A DNA stretch of 20,146 bases from Pseudomonadota bacterium (GCA_030605265.1 JAUWIR010000010.1:1-20146); one strand, 5' to 3'; shown: positions 1 to 8,008, counted from the stretch's first letter. A program made the numbers and translations. Notes: generated by a model not told the origin, from the letters alone.

Positions 1-205
1 CTAATCAGAGAAAAATCTGCTTCTAAACTAACAAATTACGATAGCAGTTGACAAATAAAGGTATATCAGTAACACATTTATAGAATTTTTTTCACATCCA
101 AGGGAATGGTGTTTCCAATATCGCAAAGATCCTCTGATGTTTACCCCATAATTGAAATAGGATACGTAATTTCTTTCTCTCAAAAACCCTCGAAACTTGT
201 GATAG
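1..205. other. Left flank, no gene seen
   Basis: AT-rich host DNA. I see no convincing reading frame, RNA gene or repeat here. A TTGACA at about 48-53 has no good -10 partner at the right distance. Confidence 0.4.
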
Positions 206-415
206 CTAAATAATTACGCGCGTTTCAACCCCTTTGTCATCGTCACTTTTAGAAATTATCACATTACCTTTTCCTGATTCTACTTTTGCCCATTTGTAAA
301 TTCGTATAGCTTCTCTCATTATTTCACTGACAGTTAGACCACTTTTAGTACTCAGCTCTTTTAATGCCTCATAACTATCTTTGGGGATAGTGAAATTGAG
401 TCTCTTTTTTTGCAT
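206..415 (-). CDS. Ribbon-helix-helix DNA-binding protein
   Basis: A 69-residue protein with the pattern of a CopG/Arc-type ribbon-helix-helix regulator: a short basic beta strand (KKRLNFTIPKDSYEALKEL) followed by two helices (SGLTVSEIMREAIRIYKW). Such proteins bind operators as dimers through the beta strand. The start at 415 is chosen over one four codons upstream because GGAGGG lies four bases before it. The tail is charged and hydrophilic. The gene lies outside the 39-bp repeat that bounds the mobile element, so it probably belongs to the host chromosome. No partner toxin is visible in the window; the left edge cuts off what follows. Family assignment is fairly safe, function is not. Confidence 0.75.
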   Translation of the reverse strand: MQKKRLNFTIPKDSYEALKELSTKSGLTVSEIMREAIRIYKWAKVESGKGNVIISKSDDDKGVETRVII

Positions 416-567
416 AGTTCCCTCCAATTTAACTGCGGTTTTAAGGATGTTGAAATGATAATATCATGAATATATAATTATTGTATCAAAAAATTTTAAT
501 GGTGAAATTATTGAGAAATTATTTATATGTTTTTTTAACAGTAATATTGTAACATATTACATTCTGT

Positions 568-606
568 TTTTGTAGTCTTTAGTTGTATTAATGAGTTTTT
601 TTTTCA
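568..606 (+). repeat. Left attachment core (39-bp direct repeat, copy 1)
   Basis: Identical over 39 bases to 19422-19460. It begins TTTTGTAGTCTTTAG and ends in a run of nine T followed by CA. Sequence similarity stops abruptly on both sides. It lies 43 bases from the first arm-type repeat and 59 bases from the integrase stop codon, as expected of the junction made by integrase-mediated strand exchange. Confidence 0.88.
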
Positions 607-648
607 AATTAATGACATAACAAGGTGTCATAGCCTCTTAATTTTCGT

Positions 649-682
649 TGGGGCTAGTCTGGGGCTAGTCATTGGGGCTAGC
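649..682 (+). repeat. Arm-type integrase binding repeats, left end (three copies)
   Basis: Two abutting copies of TGGGGCTAGTC (649-659, 660-670) and a third near-copy, TGGGGCTAGC (673-682). The third overlaps the last codons of the integrase gene. Two identical copies recur in the same orientation near the right end (19299-19320). The 11-bp period places successive sites on the same helix face. By analogy with lambda and Tn916 these would be arm sites bound by the integrase N-terminal domain; this role is inferred. Confidence 0.75.
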
Positions 683-1864
683 TTTCTTTCCATTTATCTT
701 TACAACTTTTGCTTTTCTTCTTAATACGACTTTTAGGCCTTTGGCATTGAGATGAACGTATCGTCTGGTTGTTTTTGAGTTTGTATGCCCCAAAAGAGAC
801 TGAATAAGGTTAAGATCTTCACCCCGATTACCTGCCTGACTTGCAACAGAATGTCTCGTTCCTTCATAAAGGCTTATATGAGGGAGCCCTGTTCTTTTTA
901 CTGCACGGTCCCAAATTTTAGCTATTGTAGACCTATTTGTGTATACCTTTGTCTTAAATTTAAATACAAACCCACTTAAATTTCGCATCCCTTTCAGCAT
1001 ATCGTATACATCATCATCTAAGGGAATTACCCGCTGATTTTTGGTTTTAGTTTTTTCCCGATAAATATTATCTGAGAATGTCCGCCGAATAGTAATAGCG
1101 CCATTCTCCAGGTCAATGTCTTCCCAATGGAGAGCACGCGCTTCTGAGGGCCGCACTCCTTGCCTTAACATAAAAAAGAAAATCGGTTTATGAATATCCG
1201 GTATTTGCTTATATATAACATCTTGTGTTTCTTCATCCAGCCATTTAGTAATAGGTTCCGTTGTTTCTATTTGAGGAAATTCTGGCACTTCTTTTATATT
1301 CCTTCTTCTTTTTGCATCGTTGAAAAGTTTATGCAAAATATTCATTATAATTTTCTGGGAACTTGATGATAATTTTTGAGGGAGATCTAGATAAAAATCT
1401 TCAATATCACCGGCCCTGATATCCCGGATATCCATAGATTTAAAAAAGGGAATATAATATTTCTCAACTAACCTTTTTCTTTCTTTTGCAGTAGTGGGGG
1501 CTATTTGTTCTCGATCTACCAATTCTTGATACTTCTTTGCCCAACCCCGCGCATAGCTGCCGAATTGAAGAGCAACATATTTTTTTGCAACATAGTCCCC
1601 GGGATCAAGTTTGTGTTTATCTATTTTTTGCCGTATCTCAATTAATACCCTGTGGGCAAGCTCATAATTATTAAGGATTCTCCCATCATTATCACTGTAG
1701 ATTTTCCGTTGCTTGCCGTTCCAAAAAAGATCTATGTAATATTTTTCCGGAACTATTATTTCCCCTTTTTTCAGACATTCAGGGCATGCCATTACTTTTT
1801 GGTAGTCGATAAATTTCCCCTGACATTTTGGGCACTTCTCTTTAGTGCGTATTTTCCCCTTCAT
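665..1864 (-). CDS. int: Tyrosine recombinase (integrase) with N-terminal zinc ribbon
   Basis: A 399-residue site-specific recombinase that would integrate and excise the element. Residues 11-30 form a CxxC...CxxC zinc ribbon (C11, C14, C27, C30). A second N-terminal segment (about 40-95) could bind the arm repeats. The core-binding region spans about 95-195 and the catalytic domain 205-385. Visible catalytic residues are Arg238 (RQGVRPSEAR), a beta-hairpin lysine near 271-275, Arg337 and His338 (LYEGTRHS, where this subfamily departs from the usual HxLRH), His360 (LLGH) and the nucleophile Tyr369 (TTRRYVHL). Its 3' end overlaps an arm-type repeat. It is the last gene of the long replication operon. 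Its ribosome binding site, AGGAGGG, overlaps the stop codon of the preceding small gene and is sequestered in a hairpin. Confidence 0.95.
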   Translation of the reverse strand: MKGKIRTKEKCPKCQGKFIDYQKVMACPECLKKGEIIVPEKYYIDLFWNGKQRKIYSDNDGRILNNYELAHRVLIEIRQKIDKHKLDPGDYVAKKYVALQFGSYARGWAKKYQELVDREQIAPTTAKERKRLVEKYYIPFFKSMDIRDIRAGDIEDFYLDLPQKLSSSSQKIIMNILHKLFNDAKRRRNIKEVPEFPQIETTEPITKWLDEETQDVIYKQIPDIHKPIFFFMLRQGVRPSEARALHWEDIDLENGAITIRRTFSDNIYREKTKTKNQRVIPLDDDVYDMLKGMRNLSGFVFKFKTKVYTNRSTIAKIWDRAVKRTGLPHISLYEGTRHSVASQAGNRGEDLNLIQSLLGHTNSKTTRRYVHLNAKGLKVVLRRKAKVVKINGKKASPND

Positions 1865-1871
1865 TGATAAA

Positions 1872-1926
1872 CCCTCCTATTGTTGGCTGCGCGCATAAGC
1901 AGGAATATGCCCCAACAAAAGGAGGG
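1872..1926 (-). promoter_or_regulatory. Hairpin occluding the integrase ribosome binding site
   Basis: On the minus strand CCCTCCT-x-TTGTTGG (1912-1926) pairs with CCAACAA-x-AGGAGGG (1872-1886): 14 base pairs broken only by one central mismatch. The loop can extend through GCATA/TATGC. AGGAGGG is the integrase Shine-Dalgarno sequence, seven bases before its ATG, so the folded mRNA should be poorly translated. The stem lies inside the last codons of the preceding 55-residue gene, whose translating ribosome would melt it. The sequence is direct; the coupling mechanism is inferred. Confidence 0.75.
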
Positions 1927-2044
1927 AATCAAGATTATCAAGGGCAATCCCTTGCTCTCGGAGTGCCTGAAATCTCTTATATTCCAAGAACTCCAAGTGT
2001 GCAAGGTCGATTTTATTTTCTGTAGCAGGGGGTATAGTTTCCAT
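1877..2044 (-). CDS. Small protein translated just before the integrase
   Basis: A 55-residue reading frame (METIPPATENKIDLAHL...IPAYARSQQ) between the helicase and the integrase. It starts 15 bases after the helicase stop and has no clear Shine-Dalgarno of its own, so it may be translated by reinitiation. Composition is protein-like: charged, probably helical, with a leucine-rich stretch (DNLDSLLLLGHI). I do not recognise the family. It fills an otherwise empty 194-base gap, and its TAG stop overlaps the integrase Shine-Dalgarno. Its last codons contain the hairpin that hides that site, so its translation probably gates integrase synthesis. It could be a leader peptide with no other function. 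Confidence 0.6.
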   Translation of the reverse strand: METIPPATENKIDLAHLEFLEYKRFQALREQGIALDNLDSLLLLGHIPAYARSQQ

Positions 2045-2058
2045 AAAAAGTATTATTT

Positions 2059-3432
2059 TTAATTTAAACGATCATAAACCTGGTTACACCGGGATCTATA
2101 TGAATTAGCCAATATGCCTACTTTTGAATCCACATAATCAAAAACCTTGGCATCGGTTTTGCCCTCAGCCGTCCTTAAAATTCTCCCGACATATTGCTTA
2201 ACTCTGCCTTTCCATCGAATAGGGGTAGTAATGAATAGCCTGCTCATTTTGGGGATATCCAACCCTTCCCCGGCCAAGGCACCGGTAGCAAAAATAACTT
2301 TCAATGAGCCGTCATTTAATTGTTCAATAATGGATTCTCTTTCTTTTTGGGGGATACTGCCGGTCAATATGGCACAATTAATACCTTGTTTTTTGAGAAG
2401 CGAAGCCAAGACGCCGCAATGGTTTTTTCTGTCTGAGAGGACAAGGCATTGATTATCTGATTCCTGGATCACATCATCAATGATTAGCTGATTTCTTGAT
2501 TGATTTTCAATTAACGCTGATATCATGGGTTGATAATCCGAATCTTCTTGGTAGTCATAGTTAAAGCTGGTTTCCCGTGCTATAACTTCCGGCTTAACCC
2601 TGGACCCAGATTCCTGTAAGTCCTTGTCTTTAATAGTGGCCACAACATTTCCAAGTGAGATATAAAGCATTTTATTTAATTTATCCCTACGGTATGGCGT
2701 AGCAGACAATCCCAGCATGTAGAAGCTATCAAAAGCCGATACCACTTTTAGGAAAGTGCTCGCTGGTGTATGGTGGCATTCATCGACAATCAAAAATCCG
2801 AAATGTTTTGAAATTTCCTCCAAGTCTCGTTTGCCTAAGGTCTGCACCATCCCCACGGTTACAGGCTTAATGGTTTCTTTTCCATTGCCTATGATGCCAA
2901 TTGCCTTTTTAGGGATACCTAAATATTGAGTGATCCGCTCCGCCCACTGATTCAATAATTCCTTGGTGTGGCAGACGATGAGTGTAGGTTGTCTTCTTTC
3001 GGCCATCATAGCAATGCTCATAGTGGTTTTTCCACTGCCGCAGGGGGCAACTATTATTCCGAAATGTTTTTGTAAAGCATCCATGACGGCCACTTGCTGG
3101 TAGTCCCTAAGCTCCCCATGGAAAGTGAAATCGACTTCCGGCAGTCTTCGCCGATTATCGATGAGCTTATACTTGTATCCATTCTGACAAAGGAAGGGGA
3201 GTAATGATCCAAGGTATCCACGGTAGGTATAGAGGTAATCACGATCCTCTGTGAAGCAATAGATTTTTGATTCAAGATCTCCGGTAAAATAGCCCCGTTT
3301 TTCAGCCTCCAAATATTTTGGATTGTTCAAGGTGAGGTAATTTTTGATTTGGGTCAACATTCCTTCGGATAAATTTGATTTTTGGATTTTGAGTTGACTT
3401 GATAAAGTGATTTGGATATTATTTCCTGACAT
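2059..3432 (-). CDS. DEAD/DEAH-box (SF2) DNA helicase
   Basis: A 457-residue superfamily 2 helicase of the XPB/UvsW-like phage type. N-terminal residues 1-100 are likely a DNA-recognition region. Motifs in order: Q-like motif ELRDYQQ (about 107-113), Walker A APCGSGKT (129-136), motif II DECH (217-220), motif III SAT (243-245), motif V AGEGLDIP (about 387-394) and motif VI QYVGRILR (413-420). All catalytic motifs appear intact. It probably unwinds or remodels branched DNA during replication or recombination of the element. It lies between the GNAT-like gene and the integrase in the same operon, downstream of the primase-helicase. GGAG lies rather far upstream of the ATG, so initiation may be modest or coupled. 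Confidence 0.92.
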   Translation of the reverse strand: MSGNNIQITLSSQLKIQKSNLSEGMLTQIKNYLTLNNPKYLEAEKRGYFTGDLESKIYCFTEDRDYLYTYRGYLGSLLPFLCQNGYKYKLIDNRRRLPEVDFTFHGELRDYQQVAVMDALQKHFGIIVAPCGSGKTTMSIAMMAERRQPTLIVCHTKELLNQWAERITQYLGIPKKAIGIIGNGKETIKPVTVGMVQTLGKRDLEEISKHFGFLIVDECHHTPASTFLKVVSAFDSFYMLGLSATPYRRDKLNKMLYISLGNVVATIKDKDLQESGSRVKPEVIARETSFNYDYQEDSDYQPMISALIENQSRNQLIIDDVIQESDNQCLVLSDRKNHCGVLASLLKKQGINCAILTGSIPQKERESIIEQLNDGSLKVIFATGALAGEGLDIPKMSRLFITTPIRWKGRVKQYVGRILRTAEGKTDAKVFDYVDSKVGILANSYRSRCNQVYDRLN

Positions 3433-3457
3433 GATTTATTTTAAAATTCTCCTTATC

Positions 3458-3988
3458 TCATTGCCGGGCCCTGGAAGTTGCCGCTTTTGGGGCCGTTGCT
3501 GTTTTGGGGCATTCTAAACAGTATCTTTGTTCATCGGTACCGTATTTACTCAAAAATCCCTGCATGGCATGAGATAGTGGAGGTTCTGGTAAAAAATTAT
3601 TCCCAAAATCATTAATAAATTTTGACCAAATCTCTTTCAATCTTCCTGTATTTCTGAAATACGGATGTAACCATATCCATTGCAGAAACCATCTTTCTGA
3701 AACATCGGCATACCTTTTGCCATATCGAAAACAGCAAGCGCCTATTACTTCGATCCCTGTTTCTCCGGAAATAGAATGATATGCTTTGTAATCAGTAAAG
3801 AGATATGCCTTATAATCCATAGCCTTTTCATCCAGATGAAATTGAGTAAAATCATATTGAAATTCTCTTCTAAAAAATTTGGCTATTTTATAAACCATAT
3901 TCTTGACATATTTAGGACTCTTACAAGTAACATATCCCTCGTGAATAAATTTAGTGGTTTTAGGTAATATAATTGTATTTATTGACAT
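3458..3988 (-). CDS. GNAT-like putative acetyltransferase
   Basis: A 176-residue protein with features of the GNAT acyltransferase fold. Strand-rich GIEVIGACCFRYG is followed by WIWLHPYFRNTGRLKEIW, which resembles acetyl-CoA-binding motif A in a degenerate form, then LSHAMQGFLSKYG, where GNAT proteins often carry their last conserved segment. The C terminus is short, basic and probably disordered. The start at 3988 is preferred over an ATG four codons upstream because GGA precedes it at about seven bases. The gene overlaps the stop of the upstream gene, indicating coupled translation. Its substrate is unknown. Family assignment is moderate only; it could be an unrelated phage protein. Confidence 0.55.
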   Translation of the reverse strand: MSINTIILPKTTKFIHEGYVTCKSPKYVKNMVYKIAKFFRREFQYDFTQFHLDEKAMDYKAYLFTDYKAYHSISGETGIEVIGACCFRYGKRYADVSERWFLQWIWLHPYFRNTGRLKEIWSKFINDFGNNFLPEPPLSHAMQGFLSKYGTDEQRYCLECPKTATAPKAATSRARQ

Positions 3989-4308
3989 AGCGGATTCCAT
4001 TTATCAATTTTTGCTTTTTTCTTGTTTTTTTCGTCAGTCATTAGTCTACATGGGACTCGATAAAGAATAAGAAGTTCATTGCTCACAGCATCAACGGTTT
4101 CATAACGTTCTGTCTCAGCTCCTTCAAGAGGGAGAAATCCTCTGTTAGAAATATGCATCATCAACTCTTCATTATCCATCTCTGCCCTTTCCTGTATTTC
4201 GGTGCCATAATATTTGATTGGTACCCGAACAACATGGCCATAATAAAAAAGATTTTTCTCTAATTTTTTAACCCCCTGAAAGATACTAAAACTAAATGCG
4301 TTTTCCAT
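3979..4308 (-). CDS. Hypothetical protein in the replication operon
   Basis: A 109-residue protein of unknown family, starting MENAFSFSIFQGVKKLEKN and containing YYGHVVRVPIKYYG and NELLILYRVPCRL. It is predicted to be mixed alpha/beta and soluble, with a lysine-rich tail. The start at 4308 is chosen because GGAGGG lies four bases before it; an ATG ten codons upstream lacks such a site. It overlaps the upstream gene by 17 bases and the downstream gene by 10, so it is a tightly coupled member of the operon. No motif indicates a function. Confidence 0.65.
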   Translation of the reverse strand: MENAFSFSIFQGVKKLEKNLFYYGHVVRVPIKYYGTEIQERAEMDNEELMMHISNRGFLPLEGAETERYETVDAVSNELLILYRVPCRLMTDEKNKKKAKIDKWNPLCQ

Positions 4309-4624
4309 TATTCCCTCCATTTTTTCTATAACATTCAATACCTTTAATATTCAGTTTGGCCCATTTACTAAGGGCCTTCTTAAAATCCTCTATTTTGCCC
4401 ACAACATCCCCGCATCTGTCCCAAATCATATTTAATTGATCCTCTGCCCGTTGGATAGCAATACACAATCCGGGATAATGTTTTTCGATATACTCTAAGC
4501 CTCCGGCCTGGTAGTGAGAATTTATTTCCTCAAATTTGGCTTCGTATAGCTGCATAAGTTCAGAATCTAAATCAAACGTTTTGTTTTTATTCAAATACTT
4601 CTTTGCAATATCCGAAACGGTCAT
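4292..4624 (-). CDS. Hypothetical protein in the replication operon
   Basis: A 110-residue, apparently helical protein (MTVSDIAKKYLNKNKTFDLD...). The segment AIQRAEDQLNMIWDRCGDV and the following FKKALSKWAKLNIKGIE look like long amphipathic helices. It begins with an ATGA overlap on the stop codon of the preceding small gene and overlaps the next gene, so the three are translationally linked. I do not recognise the family. Its place directly after the primase-helicase suggests an accessory role in element replication, which is inference only. Confidence 0.65.
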   Translation of the reverse strand: MTVSDIAKKYLNKNKTFDLDSELMQLYEAKFEEINSHYQAGGLEYIEKHYPGLCIAIQRAEDQLNMIWDRCGDVVGKIEDFKKALSKWAKLNIKGIECYRKNGGNNGKRI

Positions 4625-4779
4625 TCTAATAATCCCTCGATAGGTATACCTAAACTTTTAAAAAAATAGTCTGAAAAATCGGTATTGTCGGGTTTAATTT
4701 TTATTACTAAGACAGACAATCCCGACAATCCCGACAATATCGATATATTTTTTTGAATAAAAGGTATATCTGATTTCAT
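4621..4779 (-). CDS. Small hypothetical protein coupled to the primase-helicase
   Basis: A 52-residue protein (MKSDIPFIQKNISILSG...). The chosen start at 4779 forms an ATGA overlap with the stop of the 921-residue gene. A longer version beginning eight codons upstream is possible but lacks that geometry. The internal Ser-Gly-Leu repeat arises from tandem 9-bp DNA repeats (4712-4738) that look like protein-binding sites. The coding function may therefore be secondary to the DNA signal. No family recognised. Confidence 0.5.
   Translation of the reverse strand: MKSDIPFIQKNISILSGLSGLSVLVIKIKPDNTDFSDYFFKSLGIPIEGLLE
4684..4738. repeat. 9-bp direct and inverted repeats, possible origin iterons
   Basis: CCCGACAAT occurs twice in tandem (721-729 and 730-738 of the 4 kb block, i.e. 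4721-4738), preceded by a partial copy (ACAGACAAT, 4712-4720). An inverted copy, ATTGTCGGG, lies at 4684-4692. The array lies just downstream of the primase-helicase gene. Arrays of this kind often mark replication origins or operators; that role is a guess. Confidence 0.45.
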
Positions 4780-7541
4780 TTTATATTTTTTTCGTGGCAC
4801 CATTTTCTTAAAAAATTAATCATTCGTGCAGTTTTGGTATAACCCCTTTTCCCGCTGGTGATAAGTTTGTGTTGCCGTAGTAGTCTCACACGCTCTGTTA
4901 TGGCATCCTTTTTTACCCCAAGAAGGGCCTCTATTTCTGAGCGAGAAAAGCCATCGTTAGTCATATATAATTCAAATAGATTTAGATTAACATCTGCAGC
5001 ATCACCCCTGCATGATTCAAAAAAATCTTTTTTGATTTGCTCATATTCCGCATCAGTAAGATTTGAATTTTGCTTTATTACCTTCACATACTGATCAAAT
5101 GAACAATTCTGGTGATCATAAAGTGATTCAATTAGATTACAGGCCAGAAAAATATGAATAGGTTTTAAAATAACTTTTTCATGTTTTTGATCTGTGGAAT
5201 GATATAGCGAAGCAAAAGAAAATCCAATACGAGTTAATTTTTCGGGGATATCGTTGACTATTAAGGGGATTCCAGTAGTCATATATTTTCCAATCAACCC
5301 GCTGGAGACATCTCTGATAACTTCTGGGGTTTTTCCCCCATAAATGTAATCATCTTTTTTCCGTTTCCATGCCCAAAGAATTGAATTCCTTAAAATTTCT
5401 GGGGTAATTTTATTCTCAATTTTCTCTCGTTCTTTATCAAGTTTTGTAATTTCGCTAATATCCTGATCACTACTATTCACAATGCCAATCAAATCAAATC
5501 GTCTCAAATCAGCTGGCCTCAAGAAACCATTCCCTGGCGCTAATACCTCGATACCATATTGATACTGTGACATAGGTTTATTATTAAGGGGATTAGCAAA
5601 AACTATAAGCCGAACACGGCAAGGGTGTTCACCGCGAATTGACCTGTTAACCTCTAAAATCCCCCGTTCCCTGGCAGTTGTAAACTCTTCCCATTGTTCG
5701 AGGGGTAATTTTTGGCCTTCATCAATCGCCAATAATCCTTGATGAGCAAGCGGGTATTCCCCCCACCTAAGTATCCGTTTGTCATTAATTTTGTTGTCTA
5801 AATTATAAAGGACTCCAGTTCTGGAAGAAGTGCATGCACTGATCAATTTGCCTAAGTGTACCTTTTCAACTATCCTTCTCATTTGTGTAGTCTTTCCTTC
5901 TCCACTATCTCCAATAATCATCACGTCCAGGGTGCCTTTAATTGTTTCGCCGTTGTAAATTATTTCAAGTGGACTATGGAAAGTTAATAATTCAGTAAGA
6001 AGTATTCTTTTGCGATGTTCGCCATAAATTTTTGAAAAATTGTATGTTATATCATCTAAAATTTGGTTTTGATGCTTCAAATATCCATTTTCATCTGAAT
6101 CATCACATTGCGGTATTAATGTTTTGAATTCTTCTACGGTGGCAGGTGTAACTCGGAAATCTTCAATGGCAGTGGAAAGCCTTTCCATTTTAGTTACTAA
6201 CATTGAAGCTTCTTGTTTTTTAGGTTCAGCTAAAACTTGACCAATAGCTCTGTAAGGGATATTGGAGGATTCGACTGTACCATTGAAATATATAATCTTG
6301 TCCCGATAGTCCTTTTTTTGAATATCAGCAGAAACCTCTGCTCTTGGAATAACAAGCAATTCGGTAATAGTTGTATGATTTAAGATTTGTATTTTTGGCT
6401 TATTTTTACACTTAGAAAAACTCCTCAACATCCCTATCTTTGTTTGATCTGACATCCGACAGCAGTTAATCAAGTTCCGATTTTGGGGTAATTTGATTTC
6501 ATTAGGGCAAATAGGACAGGGATCTTTTTCATCATCACTATGTCCACAATCCGCTTCATATTCAATAGGTACGTGAAATACTTTTCCAATACCGGTAACT
6601 ATAATATCAGTGCAAACGGTTATCCCAATAAAACTTGAATTTTCAAGATCGATTAAATGAATGGGTATAGGCTTTAATTCTTTCTCTTTTTCGCCCTCAA
6701 TAGCTTTTTCAATAGTAATATCACCATAGGTCTGCTCTCCTCTCCGCTCATCCCACTTATCACGATATAATCTTGATTGACGAAAAAGAGAATCTATCCT
6801 TTTATGATCTTTGCCAGTCCAGTAAGCCAAGATATTACACAGCGCTTGATCTGCTGATGAATCATCATTGTTATAGGATGAAATATCACCTTCCCAAAGT
6901 GCTTTGAATTTCGCACCATTCTTGGCTTTAATGGCTTTTTCAATCAATTCAACATCGGATATATTTGGGGCTGGTAAAGCCTTAGGAATTGGTTTTGCAT
7001 CGATATTTAAGACCCCTTTGTCAAAAACTTCTGCATAAAATCCGTCTAATTCTTCTTGCCGCTTTTCAATTGTAATAGGAGTGTTAGGCAGGTGGTCTCC
7101 AGTTATGGTTAAAAATCTTCCCTTGACATAAATTTCAATATTACCTTTTTTACATCTTCCGGCAGGTTTTGTTGCCTCAATATAGATATGAACTCCTGTT
7201 CCTGAGGGGGAAAGCTCCGCATATGAATTAAGCCGGTTAATATTTTCTTGTGCCCAGGGGAGTATTGCGCCATTTTCAACGCAGTGGTCTAGGTCAACTC
7301 CGGTAAAGGGATCGTTTTCAAAAAACTCAAAACCAATACCGTCATAGTTACCGTTTTTTAGAGCTTTAACCGCTTGTTCAAAGGTTCCCCAAGTCTTAGG
7401 GACGTTTGCCTTCGCCCTCCTCCCCGTGTTAGGATCATATGGAATTTTACCGGGTTTTGGTTTCCCGGTATCTTCAAGGCGGTAGCATACCCAATTTGGG
7501 TATATTTTTAATTTATCCGGAATGTTATCATTTAGGGTCAT
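4776..7541 (-). CDS. Primase-polymerase fused to MCM-like AAA+ helicase
   Basis: A 921-residue replication protein, the likely initiator, primase and helicase of the element. Residues 1-175 match the NrS-1-like archaeo-eukaryotic primase-polymerase family: DLD at 73-75 (two metal-binding aspartates), SPSGTGVHIY with His118, a third acidic residue near 136 (IEIY) and GRFLTITG at 141-148. Residues 200-280 look like the helix-bundle segment after such domains. Residues 325-365 carry a Cys/His cluster (CGH at 332-334, CPIC at 342-345, CC at 360-361), probably zinc-binding. Residues 510-700 are an AAA+ module with MCM-type features: Walker A GDSGEGKTT (544-552), SSRTGVLYNL, Walker B LLAIDE (603-608), sensor FANP (648-651) and arginine finger LRRFDLI (679-685). 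A C-terminal winged helix spans about 853-915. Bacterial prophage primase-MCM fusions are known (Bacillus cereus) but uncommon. Confidence 0.88.
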   Translation of the reverse strand: MTLNDNIPDKLKIYPNWVCYRLEDTGKPKPGKIPYDPNTGRRAKANVPKTWGTFEQAVKALKNGNYDGIGFEFFENDPFTGVDLDHCVENGAILPWAQENINRLNSYAELSPSGTGVHIYIEATKPAGRCKKGNIEIYVKGRFLTITGDHLPNTPITIEKRQEELDGFYAEVFDKGVLNIDAKPIPKALPAPNISDVELIEKAIKAKNGAKFKALWEGDISSYNNDDSSADQALCNILAYWTGKDHKRIDSLFRQSRLYRDKWDERRGEQTYGDITIEKAIEGEKEKELKPIPIHLIDLENSSFIGITVCTDIIVTGIGKVFHVPIEYEADCGHSDDEKDPCPICPNEIKLPQNRNLINCCRMSDQTKIGMLRSFSKCKNKPKIQILNHTTITELLVIPRAEVSADIQKKDYRDKIIYFNGTVESSNIPYRAIGQVLAEPKKQEASMLVTKMERLSTAIEDFRVTPATVEEFKTLIPQCDDSDENGYLKHQNQILDDITYNFSKIYGEHRKRILLTELLTFHSPLEIIYNGETIKGTLDVMIIGDSGEGKTTQMRRIVEKVHLGKLISACTSSRTGVLYNLDNKINDKRILRWGEYPLAHQGLLAIDEGQKLPLEQWEEFTTARERGILEVNRSIRGEHPCRVRLIVFANPLNNKPMSQYQYGIEVLAPGNGFLRPADLRRFDLIGIVNSSDQDISEITKLDKEREKIENKITPEILRNSILWAWKRKKDDYIYGGKTPEVIRDVSSGLIGKYMTTGIPLIVNDIPEKLTRIGFSFASLYHSTDQKHEKVILKPIHIFLACNLIESLYDHQNCSFDQYVKVIKQNSNLTDAEYEQIKKDFFESCRGDAADVNLNLFELYMTNDGFSRSEIEALLGVKKDAITERVRLLRQHKLITSGKRGYTKTARMINFLRKWCHEKNIK

Positions 7542-7544
7542 TGT

Positions 7545-7797
7545 TCAGTTATCCCATGCTTCTAAAATCATCTGTGAAATTTGATCCTTCAAAGGTTTTG
7601 GAAATTCATTCAAAGGCTTGTAGCGGGTGTTCCCATCTTTTCCCATATATTGCAGTTGAGGTACGCTCACATATACTCTTTGTCCATTTTTGTTGGACGA
7701 TTCTAAAATCATGTATTTTAGTTCCATTTATGTCGATTTTCACAAAAGCCTTCAAAATGCCTTGGTTTATCTGTTTGATTTCATTAACTGCTATCAT
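7545..7797 (-). pseudogene. spoVG: SpoVG-like protein gene with a one-base frameshift
   Basis: Two overlapping frames together make a SpoVG-like nucleic-acid-binding protein. The upstream frame gives MIAVNEIKQINQGILKAF and KIHDFRIVQQ. The downstream frame gives NGQRVYVSVPQLQ, then FPKPLKDQISQMILEAW, matching the SpoVG order (AxVxxxxxxHDxxxxxxGxxVxxP, then a C-terminal helix). Deleting one T from the T5 run at 7687-7691 (an A run on the coding strand) joins them cleanly as RIVQQNGQRVYVSVPQ, giving about 83 residues. The defect is therefore a single-base expansion: a true mutation, a phase-variable tract or a sequencing error. The stop lies three bases before the primase-helicase start, so the two genes were probably coupled. 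SpoVG proteins bind DNA or RNA and regulate; phage and plasmid copies are known. Confidence 0.65.
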
Positions 7798-7834
7798 GTT
7801 TTTTCACCATTTTTTATATTTAGTCAATCTACAA

Positions 7835-8008
7835 TTATGGTAAACTTTTCAAAATTTTCTGATTATCGGCCTCATTAAAAACCCTCTCCAAAAGCTCATA
7901 AAATAACTGTCTCATGGTTTTATTCTGTGCTTTTGATAATTTTTGAAGTTTGTCGTGCTTTTCGTGAGAGAGCGGCACGCTAAATTGAACAAAATCTTTA
8001 TAATCCAT
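7835..8008 (-). CDS. Small ribbon-helix-helix-like protein, first gene of the replication operon
   Basis: A 57-residue protein starting MDYKDFVQFSVPLSHEKHDK and ending KILKSLP. The pattern strand (VQFSVPL), helix (HEKHDKLQKLSKAQ), helix (TMRQLFYELLERVFNEA) suggests a short ribbon-helix-helix DNA-binding protein. AAGGAGG lies eight bases before the ATG, the best ribosome binding site in the operon. It is the first gene behind the promoter at 8187-8215 and its structured leader, an ideal position for an autoregulator or copy-number repressor, possibly acting at the TGTCTGACA sites upstream of that promoter. The assignment rests on pattern, not on a strong motif. Confidence 0.6.
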   Translation of the reverse strand: MDYKDFVQFSVPLSHEKHDKLQKLSKAQNKTMRQLFYELLERVFNEADNQKILKSLP

